Shown here: piece by piece, positions 33,994-42,748 of the stretch | Position numbering within the stretch: the first letter of the stretch is position 1 | Layout: every line of letters starts with the position of its first letter | Source of the DNA: UBA2210 sp036825195 | Lineage (GTDB): Bacteria > Desulfobacterota > Syntrophia > Syntrophales > UBA2210 | Length of the DNA: 64,000 bases | NCBI GenBank assembly: GCA_036825195.1 | Contig: DAISYQ010000005.1 | Coordinates: 58,667 to 122,666, forward strand | Direction of reading: 5' to 3' | Notes under the pieces: generated by a model | Told to the model about the DNA's origin: nothing | Databases searched by the model: none | Seen by the model: the letters and a program-made list of their open reading frames with translations, nothing else | Position numbers and translations under genes: made by a program

Positions 33994-35604
33994 TTATTTA
34001 CCTTTTGATGCCGCATATTTCATAGAAGCATCAATAAATTTGCAGAACAGGGGATGCGGTTTTGTCGGTTTCGATTTGAATTCTGGATGGAACTGGCAAC
34101 CCAAAAACCAGGGATTATCTCCGAGCTCTACGATCTCAACCAGTTGACCGTCAGGAGACGTTCCGCTAATCGTAAGCCCATTCTTTGTGAGGATATCCTT
34201 ATATTCGTTATTGAACTCATAGCGGTGTCTGTGACGTTCGCTGATCTTCCTCGTCTGATATCCTTCGAAAGCAAATGAGTTCTGCTCCAGCAGACATTCA
34301 TAGGCACCAAGCCTCATGGTTCCACCTAAATCGACCACTTTCTTTTGTTCCGGAAGAAAGTCAATGACCGGGTAGGGTGTTTCCGTATCGAACTCGGCGC
34401 TGTTTGCTTTATCGAGTCCGCACACATTCCGAGCGAATTCCACGACGGCCATCTGCATACCGAGACAGATGCCGAAGAAGGGCATCTTATGCTCACGGGC
34501 ATAGGTAATGGCCTGAATCATACCCTCGATTCCCCGCTTTCCGAATCCCCCCGGAACAAGAATTCCTCCCACACCCTGAAATTGATCGGTGATTCCCTTT
34601 CTCTCTATCTGTTCGGAGTCGATAAAATCAAGATGCACCTTACAGTCATTACAGATACCACCATGAATAAGAGCCTCATTCAGGCTCTTATAGGAATCGG
34701 TCCAGTCCACGTATTTACCCACGATAGCTATGGTAACCTCATTGGACGGGTTTTTAATCCGCTCAGTGAGGTTCTCCCACGCCCCGAGATGGGGCTGACC
34801 GGTCCAGATATTGAGAAGGTTGACAATCTTCTGATCCACACCTTCCTTGTGATAAATAAGGGGAACCTCGTAGATGCTTTCCACATCCTTGGCGGTGAAA
34901 ACCGCTTCCACTTCGACATTACAGAAGAGGGATATCTTTTCTCTGATTTCGAGAGAAAGAAACTCTTCCGTGCGGCAGAGGAGTATGTCGGGCTGGATAC
35001 CGATCTCTCTCAGGGCCTTGACGCTGTGCTGTGTCGGTTTGGTCTTGACCTCTCCCGCCGTTTTTATATAAGGCACCCAGGTAAGATGAATAAAAATGGC
35101 GTTCTGTTTACCGATTTCATTTCTGAACTGCCGTATTGCCTCAAGGAAGGGAAGGCTTTCGATATCACCGACCGTACCGCCTATCTCCACGATGGCCACA
35201 TCGAATCCCTGTGCAGCCCTCCTAATGTAATCCTTAATCTCGTTCGTAATATGGGGGATTACCTGTACGGTACCTCCCAGGTACTCTCCCTTTCGTTCTT
35301 TCGATATGACGGAAAAATAGACCTGCCCCGTGGTCAGATTGTTCCCCTTCCCCATGGGTGTCTGGATAAATCGTTCGTAGTGACCCAGATCGAGATCCGT
35401 CTCCGCACCATCGTCGGTAACATACACTTCCCCGTGTTGAAAGGGATTCATCGTGCCGGGGTCGACGTTGATATAGGGATCCAACTTTTGATTCGTTACC
35501 TTCAGACCACGACATTCAAGTAATGCCCCGATTGATGCACCTGCGAGCCCTTTTCCGAGGGAAGAAAGGACCCCACCCGTTATAAATATAAATTTTGTCC
35601 TCAT
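33994..35604 (-). CDS. pyrG: CTP synthase
   Basis: Makes CTP from UTP, ATP and glutamine. 536 residues, the family's usual length. The N-terminal synthetase domain opens KFIFITGGVLSSLGKGLAGAS with the P-loop and has DPYINVDPGTMNPFQHGEV. The C-terminal class I glutaminase carries GICLGMQMAVVEFARN (nucleophile Cys) and CQFHPEFKSKP (His-Glu). The ATG at 35604 has AAGGTAGG 8 nt upstream; a GTG 9 nt earlier is less likely. It lies between the glutamate synthase genes and the GlmS-like gene. Confidence 0.96.
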   Translation of the reverse strand: MRTKFIFITGGVLSSLGKGLAGASIGALLECRGLKVTNQKLDPYINVDPGTMNPFQHGEVYVTDDGAETDLDLGHYERFIQTPMGKGNNLTTGQVYFSVISKERKGEYLGGTVQVIPHITNEIKDYIRRAAQGFDVAIVEIGGTVGDIESLPFLEAIRQFRNEIGKQNAIFIHLTWVPYIKTAGEVKTKPTQHSVKALREIGIQPDILLCRTEEFLSLEIREKISLFCNVEVEAVFTAKDVESIYEVPLIYHKEGVDQKIVNLLNIWTGQPHLGAWENLTERIKNPSNEVTIAIVGKYVDWTDSYKSLNEALIHGGICNDCKVHLDFIDSEQIERKGITDQFQGVGGILVPGGFGKRGIEGMIQAITYAREHKMPFFGICLGMQMAVVEFARNVCGLDKANSAEFDTETPYPVIDFLPEQKKVVDLGGTMRLGAYECLLEQNSFAFEGYQTRKISERHRHRYEFNNEYKDILTKNGLTISGTSPDGQLVEIVELGDNPWFLGCQFHPEFKSKPTKPHPLFCKFIDASMKYAASKGK

Positions 35605-35671
35605 GCAACACACCTACCTTCGATCGTTATATGACGCAACAACACCGTATCGGTTCCGCCTGGAAGGGAAA

Positions 35672-37834
35672 TCACTCGTTGAAAGCTTTGTCCCTGATAT
35701 CAAGGAAGAACTCGGCCTGAATCGCCCCGCGCGGACATACATTAGCACAGGTGTAGCATAAAGTACATTTGAGAGGATCGACCGTGAAGATCTCTCCGTT
35801 ACGGGTGATTGCCTTTTGCGGACAGTTCTCTATACATTTATCGCAAAAGATGCAAGTACCGCAGCTCATACATCTGTCGATCTCGTCCGCTTCGTCGCCG
35901 AAATAAATTGTTTTTATTTGTCTTTTTGGAACAAGATTTTTTTCGGGATAGATGAATGTTGTTCCCGTGAGGATTGCATTGATTTCAAGTGCGGCCAGTC
36001 TTCCCGACCCCACTGCGTCGGTAATAAGACCCGGCCTGCGTATGTCGCCGCATCCGCAGATCTTCAGATCGCTGCTCCTGAAGGACTTTTCCGCCGTAAC
36101 AATATAGCCCTTTTCGTCGATCAGGACGGATTCGGGGAGAAAGGAAGTGTCCGGAATCTCCCCTATGCTGAACACTGCCACATCGGCCTTGAGCTCAGTT
36201 CCGTCAGTGAAGAAGATTTTCTCGTCATCCAGTTTTTCTATAAATTTCGGCCAGAGAACGTTCGTTCCCAGTGCCATGGCCGCTTCGAGCTCATGCCCGA
36301 AGGCAAGGGGCTTCTGAACATCCAGGGCGGTTACCTTCTTTGCACCCATCCTCCACGACTCACAGGCTATATCCATGCCCACATTACCGGCGCCGATAAT
36401 GACGACCTCTTTACCCGAGAGGTCTATATCCTGTCCTTCGTTGATGTCCATAAGGAATTGCAGACCTGACCGGATCCTTTCCCCGCCCGGATATTCGATT
36501 CTTTTGCCGATATGTGCCCCGGTGGCGACAAGAACGATGTTTGATTCCGTATAGATTTTGTCGAATGCCTTCCGATCGACCCTTTTACCCATATGAAATG
36601 CAATCGGAAGCGAGGTTATTCTCTCTATATCCTTGTCAAGGACCTTGTCTGAAAGTCTTTCACGGGGGATGGCCTTTCTCACCTTGCCGCCGAGATCGTT
36701 CAAGACATCGTAGACCCTGACCCTGTATCCCCGTCTTGAGAGCTGCCAGGCGGCCGAAAGACCTGATGGCCCTGCCCCGATGACGGAAATGACCTGTTCC
36801 TTTTCCTCTTCAAGAATATCAGGATTGAAATCGGGATAGTAGTTTTTTGCCATTTCCTGCAGATGGAGCGGCTCATCGACCATACCCCGGTTACATGCAT
36901 CCATGCAGAGCAATGGACAGACGGTCCCGCAGACGGACATCCGGAAGGGGGTATATTCATCCATAAGCTTCTGCGCTTCAACAACCTTACCGTCCTTTAT
37001 GAGGTTGAAGAAAACAGGTGTTGGAATACCGGTGGGACATGCATAGGTGCAGGGAGGCGTAAGATTCAGGTGCACCGGCATATCGGTCTTGACATTTATC
37101 CCCGGAGTATAGAGATTGGCGAAGGGTCGGTGTCCTTTTTTGGTGATCTTCACAAAATCGCCCGGTTCTATGCCGCTCATATCCGTATCGAAATACCCCG
37201 CATAGTGGGCAAAGACCTCGTGTAAGAATTTTTTGTCGGCCTCATCAAGGTCGGCGAAGATGGCACCGGTTCCTAGTTGGTATTCCTTGACCTCACCTCT
37301 CACGAAGATGGCACCGCCGTGAATGCCTGTCCCTACGCTGTATCCGACGGGCGATACCTTCCTGTTTCCAATGTTGAGCACCACGACCCTTCCGCCTGCC
37401 ATATACTCACCACAGTAATCCTTGGCCGTTCCTCCTATGATGAGCCAGGGCACGGAATTAAGGTATTCTTTCATATGAATACCTGCACGGTACTCCACAT
37501 CGCCCTTGATGAATACGGCTCCTCCACGCATCGAGTGGCCCGGAATCTCACCCGCCTTGCCGTGGATGATGATGGTTCCCTCGTTCATGGTGTTACCCAC
37601 ACCATCCTGGGCATTGCCATGAACGACGATCTTGGGACCGTTCATGAAAGCTCCCAGATCCTGCCCCGGTGTGCCGTGAATATCAAAACGGGCGGTACTC
37701 TCAAGACCGCCTCCAATGTAACGCTGTCCCAGGACGTCCTTGAGAACGATCTCTTTTTCTCCCCGTGCCAACGACTTTCTGATTTGTCTGTTGAGGGCCT
37801 TGTAGTAAAGTCCCTTAGCCTCAATTGTCAGCAT
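35672..37834 (-). CDS. glutamate synthase subunit: GXGXG domain fused to GltD-like oxidoreductase and ferredoxin
   Basis: 720 residues with three parts. Residues 1-250 are the GltB C-terminal beta-helix (GXGXG: FMNGPKIVVHGNAQDGVGNTM, MRGGAVFIKG), here as a separate polypeptide. About 280-640 is a GltD-like FAD/NAD(P) module with an N-terminal cluster motif (CTYACPTGIPTP), VIGAGPSGLSAAWQLSRRG and VIIGAGNVGMDIA. The end holds two ferredoxin motifs (CGTCIFCDKCIENCP, CTLCYTCANVCPRG). With the next two upstream genes it rebuilds a complete glutamate synthase (glutamine + 2-oxoglutarate to 2 glutamate). The electron donor may be NAD(P)H or ferredoxin. The start ATG is 1 nt after the upstream stop. 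Confidence 0.9.
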   Translation of the reverse strand: MLTIEAKGLYYKALNRQIRKSLARGEKEIVLKDVLGQRYIGGGLESTARFDIHGTPGQDLGAFMNGPKIVVHGNAQDGVGNTMNEGTIIIHGKAGEIPGHSMRGGAVFIKGDVEYRAGIHMKEYLNSVPWLIIGGTAKDYCGEYMAGGRVVVLNIGNRKVSPVGYSVGTGIHGGAIFVRGEVKEYQLGTGAIFADLDEADKKFLHEVFAHYAGYFDTDMSGIEPGDFVKITKKGHRPFANLYTPGINVKTDMPVHLNLTPPCTYACPTGIPTPVFFNLIKDGKVVEAQKLMDEYTPFRMSVCGTVCPLLCMDACNRGMVDEPLHLQEMAKNYYPDFNPDILEEEKEQVISVIGAGPSGLSAAWQLSRRGYRVRVYDVLNDLGGKVRKAIPRERLSDKVLDKDIERITSLPIAFHMGKRVDRKAFDKIYTESNIVLVATGAHIGKRIEYPGGERIRSGLQFLMDINEGQDIDLSGKEVVIIGAGNVGMDIACESWRMGAKKVTALDVQKPLAFGHELEAAMALGTNVLWPKFIEKLDDEKIFFTDGTELKADVAVFSIGEIPDTSFLPESVLIDEKGYIVTAEKSFRSSDLKICGCGDIRRPGLITDAVGSGRLAALEINAILTGTTFIYPEKNLVPKRQIKTIYFGDEADEIDRCMSCGTCIFCDKCIENCPQKAITRNGEIFTVDPLKCTLCYTCANVCPRGAIQAEFFLDIRDKAFNE

Positions 37835-37835
37835 A

Positions 37836-39368
37836 TCATGCTCCGGCGTGTTTGATTCCCAGAATGCTCAATTCTTCTTCGACGAGACCTACGCCGCGCA
37901 ATCTGTCCCTGTTTCCCCGCAAGGCCTCGATGGCGCTTATTCCCATAGATCCCATGAGCTCTTTTATCTCTTCACCCCAGGCATGAAGAAGATTTGAAAG
38001 GGCCTGGGTTGCTTCATCGACATCAATTCTCTCTGCAAGACCGGGTCTGTTGGTGGTAATCCCGTAGGGACACCGACCCGTAAAACAGCGTTGGCACACA
38101 TTGCACCCGAGAGAGATCAAAACGGGGGTTCCCACATAGACGGCGTCCGCACCGAGACATATGGCCTTCAAGACATCGGAAGAACTCTGTATACCACCCG
38201 ATGCCACGAGGCTGACCGTGTTCCTAATGCCTTCTTCCGTAAGCCTCCTGTCGGCGGCAGATATGGCAAGTTCTATCGGGATACCCGTATTCTGGCGGAT
38301 CTGAAGCGGTGTGGCACCGGAACCTCCGCGGAACCCGTCAATGGCGATGATGTCGGCACCGGCCCGCGCGATGCCGCTGACAATAGGAGCGACATTGTTG
38401 ACCGCTGAAATCTTCACCGAGACGGGCAGCCGGTAATCGGTTGCCTCTTTAATGGCATAGATGAGCTGCCTCAGATCCTCGATAGAGTAGATATCGTGGT
38501 GAGGAGCCGGCGAAAGGGCATCGGATCCCTCTGGAATCATTCTTGTCTTCGAGATGGCTTCGGAGACCTTCTCGCCCGGGAGATGCCCTCCGATCCCGGG
38601 TTTTGCACCCTGGCCGATCTTTATCTCCACTGCGGCCGCCGATTTCATGTAGTCCTCACTGACTCCAAATCTCCCGGAGGCGACCTGTACGATCGTATTT
38701 CTGCCGTAACCTCGAAGTTTTTCGTGAAACCCACCTTCTCCCGTATTCCAGTAGGTGCCTATCTTTCGAGAAGCCCGTGCTTCCGCTTCCTGGACCCTGA
38801 GATTCAGGGCACCGAAACTCATGGCACCGAACATAATCGGAACTTCCAGTTTGAGCTGCGAACCGACTTCTCCGCCGTATCGCTCCGCTTTCCGGCCCAA
38901 ATAGCGTCTGATCTCCATCGGCTCACGGAGGGGGTCGATGGAGGGGTTGGTCACCTGGCAGGCATCGAACATCATATGGTCAAAATATCGCTTCTGTGGG
39001 CCCGTTGCTCCCGTACCCACCAGCAATACCCCTCCCTCGGAACCGGCCTGACGCCAGATATTGCCTACCGGTTCCGTTTTCCAGTAACCATGGGAGGTAT
39101 GCATCGGCTCCGATACAATATGAATGGCACTCTGGGGACACATCTTGACGCAGCGTTGGCATGAATTACATGCCCGCATGTTCGCCCATGGGCGATACTG
39201 AATATCTCCGTTTTTTCCCTTGAACGGTTTGAGGGAGATCTCTCCGAACGAACATTGGGTTGCGCATATGGTGCATCCGTTCTTATAATCACATCGCTCG
39301 AGGTCGAACTCAGGATGAAAGGGAGGGATTATTTTCCAATTGTTTTTCATGGTTGTGTTTTCACTCAC
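37836..39368 (-). CDS. gltB: glutamate synthase FMN-binding (central) subunit with N-terminal ferredoxin domain
   Basis: 510 residues. The N-terminus has two [4Fe-4S]-type motifs (CTICATQC region and CNSCQRCVKMCP). The GOGAT synthase barrel then follows, with MFGAMSFGALNLR, GEGGFHEKLRGYGRN, GGHLPGEKVS, IDGFRGGSGATP and a cluster motif NVCQRCFTGRCPYG. This is the archaeal-type GltB core, which lacks both the glutaminase and GXGXG domains; these are supplied by neighbours 2 nt upstream and 1 nt downstream. GTG 39368 is chosen because GAGGAA precedes it; the ATG 18 nt later has no site. Confidence 0.92.
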   Translation of the reverse strand: MSENTTMKNNWKIIPPFHPEFDLERCDYKNGCTICATQCSFGEISLKPFKGKNGDIQYRPWANMRACNSCQRCVKMCPQSAIHIVSEPMHTSHGYWKTEPVGNIWRQAGSEGGVLLVGTGATGPQKRYFDHMMFDACQVTNPSIDPLREPMEIRRYLGRKAERYGGEVGSQLKLEVPIMFGAMSFGALNLRVQEAEARASRKIGTYWNTGEGGFHEKLRGYGRNTIVQVASGRFGVSEDYMKSAAAVEIKIGQGAKPGIGGHLPGEKVSEAISKTRMIPEGSDALSPAPHHDIYSIEDLRQLIYAIKEATDYRLPVSVKISAVNNVAPIVSGIARAGADIIAIDGFRGGSGATPLQIRQNTGIPIELAISAADRRLTEEGIRNTVSLVASGGIQSSSDVLKAICLGADAVYVGTPVLISLGCNVCQRCFTGRCPYGITTNRPGLAERIDVDEATQALSNLLHAWGEEIKELMGSMGISAIEALRGNRDRLRGVGLVEEELSILGIKHAGA

Positions 39369-39370
39369 GA

Positions 39371-40420
39371 TCAGAATTCCTCGGGGAAGTCAATAATTAC
39401 CGGTTCACCGCCCTTGGGCGACCATATACGCTCCACATTCGGCGAAAGAAGCCGGATACTGCACTCTTCGGAAGAAGCATAGTAGGTGTTTCCGTCTTGG
39501 GCGCAAACCACGGGGCGGAGTTTGTTCCTGTCATTGAGAATGATGGCACCCTTTGCATGGGTGAGAACGATTCCGAATGGCCCGTTTACGATAGCCGGTC
39601 CGTAAATCTGTCTGAGATACCGTTTCTTTCCGTCGTTTGTACGGTCGATTGTCTCCCACAATGACGGGGCCATCACAAAGCAGGCATCTTCTTTTGTCAA
39701 ATCATCCTTCCGTGTCAGCTTATCATATATATAGGAGATGACCTCCGTGTCGGTTTCAAGCATGCAGTAATACCCGAACATCTCGAGCCACCGGACGTTT
39801 GTCCCGTAACTGGTGATTTCTCCATTGTGGACCACCGCCTTGTCGAGGATGGTAAACGGGTGGGCCCCTCCCCACCAGCCCGGGGTATTCGTGGGAAAGC
39901 GATTATGAGCGGTCCAGGTATATCCTTTATAATCCTCTATCCTGAAATAATCGGCAATATCTTCCGGATAGCCAACTCCTTTGAAAACGCCCATATTTTT
40001 CCCGGACGACAGGACGAAGGCCCCTTCCATCTTGTTGATGTTCATTACCACCTCAACGATATAGTCCTCTTCCGTCTGTTCCGGATTGATATACCCATCG
40101 ATGGGTTTCAGAAAATATCGTTTAAAATAGGGACCCCTGCTTATACGATCATTCGGATATACCGGTATCTGTTCCGATTGGAAGATATGGGTCTTCGATT
40201 CGAGATAATCCTCGACAATGGAAACAACGGGACTGTTCCGCCCCCCTTCATACATGAGATGGAAGGCATACTTGTCTTTGTTTTCGGGATATGCACCGTA
40301 AACTGCAAAACCCCCGCCGAGACCGTTTCCCCGCTCACGCTGAATTCTGATAGCTTCTCGGATATAACTTCCGTCAATTAATGTTCCGTCAGTATTGATT
40401 ATTCCGACGATTCCACACAT
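39371..40420 (-). CDS. glutamate synthase glutaminase subunit (class II amidotransferase)
   Basis: Ntn-type glutaminase, 349 residues, with the nucleophile directly after the initiator Met (MCGIVGIIN). Further motifs are HNRFPTNTPGWWGGAHPF and VVHNGEITSYGTN. This corresponds to the N-terminal amidotransferase domain of bacterial GltB as a free-standing protein (GlxB-like). It would hydrolyse glutamine and channel ammonia to the FMN subunit. GGAGGACCGGT precedes the ATG. Gaps are 17 nt upstream and 2 nt downstream, so it is in the glnA operon. Confidence 0.9.
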   Translation of the reverse strand: MCGIVGIINTDGTLIDGSYIREAIRIQRERGNGLGGGFAVYGAYPENKDKYAFHLMYEGGRNSPVVSIVEDYLESKTHIFQSEQIPVYPNDRISRGPYFKRYFLKPIDGYINPEQTEEDYIVEVVMNINKMEGAFVLSSGKNMGVFKGVGYPEDIADYFRIEDYKGYTWTAHNRFPTNTPGWWGGAHPFTILDKAVVHNGEITSYGTNVRWLEMFGYYCMLETDTEVISYIYDKLTRKDDLTKEDACFVMAPSLWETIDRTNDGKKRYLRQIYGPAIVNGPFGIVLTHAKGAIILNDRNKLRPVVCAQDGNTYYASSEECSIRLLSPNVERIWSPKGGEPVIIDFPEEF

Positions 40421-40437
40421 ACCGGTCCTCCGCTAAT

Positions 40438-41169
40438 CTATCGCTTCCGACTGTGCCGTTCATGTCCTGCCCAGGCACGTTTTCTGATATCGGAAAGCCA
40501 TAATAAGTTCGAATAAAGTGTTTTGGCACAGGTTGTCAGATCAACCTCAATCTCGTCATAGCCTTGTAGTATTGCATCGAGTTCAGGACTTCCTTCGAAC
40601 CATTGGTACAGCATTTCCCTCGTCACTTCAACATGGAATTGAAGGCCGAAGGCATTACGATATCGAAAGGCTTGATTTTCGCAGTCCCATCCTGTGGCAA
40701 GGAATGAAGCACCCTGAGGAATATCAAAGGTATCCTCATGCCACTGAAAGACGCGCATCACATGCGAGATTCCCTGGAAGAGCATGTCTTTCTTCCCATC
40801 CTCGGTAATGAAGACGTCTTTCCAGCCCAGTTCTCTTTTTTTCGCTTTTCCCACCCATGCATCACACGACCGTGCGATCATCTGCGCCCCGAGACATATC
40901 CCGAGGAGGGGGACATTGCCTTCTATTGCCTTTCGTAAAAATCCGACCTCTTCACGCAAAAAAGGGTATTGGTCCTCGTCGTGAACGCTCATGGGTCCGC
41001 CCATGGAGACAATGATGTCATAGTCCAATGGGTCTTTCGGAAGGACCTCCCCTTGAGAGAAATTCACCCTCTCGATCTCTATATTCTGAGATATGAGAAA
41101 ATCTCCCAAGGTTCCCGGTCCCTCGGAGTTTACATGGGTGATAATAAGTGCCTTTTTCACCACAATCAA
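40438..41169 (-). CDS. class I glutamine amidotransferase, GuaA-N-like, function unknown
   Basis: 243 residues, only a triad glutaminase domain. It has VSMGGPMSV (oxyanion strand), the nucleophile in LGICLGAQMIA near 97 and the catalytic His-Glu in LQFHVEVT near 180. Proteins of this COG0518 type act as free-standing glutaminases or on unusual partners (for example gamma-glutamyl peptides). It sits between glnA and the glutamate synthase glutaminase gene. The start is unclear: TTG 41169 overlaps the glnA stop (TTGA), and GTG codons at 41163 and 41160 are alternatives; none has a good ribosome site. Which acceptor it serves is unknown. Confidence 0.85.
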   Translation of the reverse strand: MIVVKKALIITHVNSEGPGTLGDFLISQNIEIERVNFSQGEVLPKDPLDYDIIVSMGGPMSVHDEDQYPFLREEVGFLRKAIEGNVPLLGICLGAQMIARSCDAWVGKAKKRELGWKDVFITEDGKKDMLFQGISHVMRVFQWHEDTFDIPQGASFLATGWDCENQAFRYRNAFGLQFHVEVTREMLYQWFEGSPELDAILQGYDEIEVDLTTCAKTLYSNLLWLSDIRKRAWAGHERHSRKR

Positions 41170-42497
41170 AGGATCGGCAAATACTTGCTCAGTTCGTAAT
41201 TACTCACGTGCATGCGGTAGTTATCCCATTCGATCTTCTTGTTTGCAATAAATTTGTTAAAGATATGATCTCCCAGGGCCTCTTTTACCAACTCACTCCT
41301 CTCAGTCATATGAATCGCCTGTCCGAGGCTTCCCGGCAGCGATTCGATACCCCTTGTCTCCCGTTCCGTTTCGCTCATCTCAAAAATGTCCTCTTCAATA
41401 GGATCGGCCAGACGGTATCTCTCTTGTATACCCTTCATGCCGGCCGCCAGCATAATCGCAAAGGCCAGGTAGGGATTACAAGCCGGATCGGGACAACGAA
41501 ACTCCATCCGCGTGGCATTCGACTTACCCGGTTTGTACATGGGAACACGGATGAGGGCCGAACGGTTTCTCCTCGCCCATGAGATGTACACGGGTGCCTC
41601 ATAGCCGGGCACCAGCCGTTTGTAGGAATTAACCCATTGTGCCACAACGGACGACAGTTCCTTGGCATGTTTCAGCAGTCCGGCGATATAACTCTTCCCC
41701 GTTTTCGACAAAAAGTATTTGTCGTTCGCGTCGAAGAAGGCATTGCCCTCCTCCCCGAAGAGGGATTGGTGTACGTGCATACCGCTTCCGTTTTCACCGA
41801 ATATGGGTTTCGGCATGAATGTGGCGTACACACCGTGCTGCATGGCTATTTCTTTAACGGTCAGACGGTATGTCATTGCCGCATCCGCCATTGCGAGAGC
41901 TTCCGTATAACGCAGATCGATCTCATGCTGGCTCGGAGCGACTTCATGGTGACTGTACTCGACGGGGATTTCCATGGATTCAAGTGCCCTGATCGTATCA
42001 CGCCGCAGATCGCTGGCAACATCCAGCGGGGTCAGATCGAAATACCCTCCCCGATCGAGGATTTCAGTTCCCCGCGAATCCTTGAAATAGAAGAACTCGA
42101 GTTCCGGGCCCACATTCATGGTATATCCCATCTCTGCGGCCTTCTTCAGATTTCTCTTGAGCGCCCACCGTGGGTCCCCCTCATACGGTGTTCCGTCCGG
42201 GTTCAAAATGTCACAGAACATACGGGCGACATTTCCCTGTCCGCTTGCCCTCCAGGGTAGGATGGCAAAGGTGTTTGGATCCGGCTTCGCCACCATATCG
42301 CTCTCTTCAATTCTCGCGAATCCCTCTATGGAGGAACCATCAAATCCCATGCCTTCTTCAAAGGCGAGTTCCAATTCCCGGGGTGAAATGGAAAAACTCT
42401 TGAGAAAACCGAGTACGTCCGTGAACCACAGGCGGATAAACTCTATATGCTTCTCTTTAACCTCTTTTAAAACAAATTCTTTGTCTTTTATCGGCAT
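41166..42497 (-). CDS. glnA: glutamine synthetase type I (GSI-alpha)
   Basis: ATP-dependent synthesis of glutamine from glutamate and ammonia. 443 residues, the short GSI-alpha length. Visible are the FDGSSIEGF loop near 52, ELEFFYF near 130, the SHHEVAPSQHEID metal site near 190, MPKPIFGENGSGMHVH near 233 and the NRSALIRVP phosphate region. At the position of the adenylylated tyrosine of GSI-beta the chain reads EEDIFEMSETER, with Phe and no NLYDLP, so adenylylation control is not expected. AAAAGGAGATGG precedes the ATG, and a consensus sigma-54 promoter lies about 96 nt upstream. It heads the nine-gene operon ending with hisF. Confidence 0.96.
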   Translation of the reverse strand: MPIKDKEFVLKEVKEKHIEFIRLWFTDVLGFLKSFSISPRELELAFEEGMGFDGSSIEGFARIEESDMVAKPDPNTFAILPWRASGQGNVARMFCDILNPDGTPYEGDPRWALKRNLKKAAEMGYTMNVGPELEFFYFKDSRGTEILDRGGYFDLTPLDVASDLRRDTIRALESMEIPVEYSHHEVAPSQHEIDLRYTEALAMADAAMTYRLTVKEIAMQHGVYATFMPKPIFGENGSGMHVHQSLFGEEGNAFFDANDKYFLSKTGKSYIAGLLKHAKELSSVVAQWVNSYKRLVPGYEAPVYISWARRNRSALIRVPMYKPGKSNATRMEFRCPDPACNPYLAFAIMLAAGMKGIQERYRLADPIEEDIFEMSETERETRGIESLPGSLGQAIHMTERSELVKEALGDHIFNKFIANKKIEWDNYRMHVSNYELSKYLPIL

Positions 42498-42592
42498 AGT
42501 TCCATCTCCTTTTTTCTGTAAAAACTACCCTTGCGACACCCCCTTTGTCTTCTTTCTGGTATTGCCCACTCCTTACCATCTTTTTAAAAAAA

Positions 42593-42608
42593 AGCAACTT
42601 TGGTGCCA
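42593..42608 (-). promoter_or_regulatory. sigma-54 promoter of the glnA operon
   Basis: The minus strand reads TGGCACCAAAGTTGCT, matching TGGCAC-N5-TTGCT with the obligatory GG-N10-GC spacing. Expected transcription start is near 42582, leaving a leader of about 85 nt before glnA. A gene for a sigma-54 activator (NifA-like) lies directly upstream, which fits nitrogen-controlled expression. Confidence 0.9.
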
Positions 42609-42651
42609 AAAGCACCGGGTATGAAACGCATGCCTCACGTGGTTGTTATAA

Positions 42652-42748
42652 TTACTGTTATTGCCGTACAACGAAGTAACGCTATGGTAGGCGTGCCATA
42701 TGATTGCTACTATTATGTAGGATTGTATGCCGGTTACTACTGTTATGT
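42652..42748. promoter_or_regulatory. candidate activator sites upstream of the glnA promoter
   Basis: TTGCTACTATTATGT (42704-42718) and TTACTACTGTTATGT (42734-42748) are direct repeats with 13 of 15 bases equal, spaced 30 bp (about three helical turns). A shorter relative, TTACTGTTAT, begins at 42652. At 42656-42670 a TGT-N9-ACA is one base short of the NifA consensus. The repeats lie 95-155 bp upstream of the sigma-54 promoter, the usual enhancer distance, and the last overlaps the 3' end of the activator gene. Confidence 0.4.

Noticed and set aside
34345..35523. 392-codon open frame on the plus strand
   Set aside because: Antisense to pyrG, whose protein is unmistakable.
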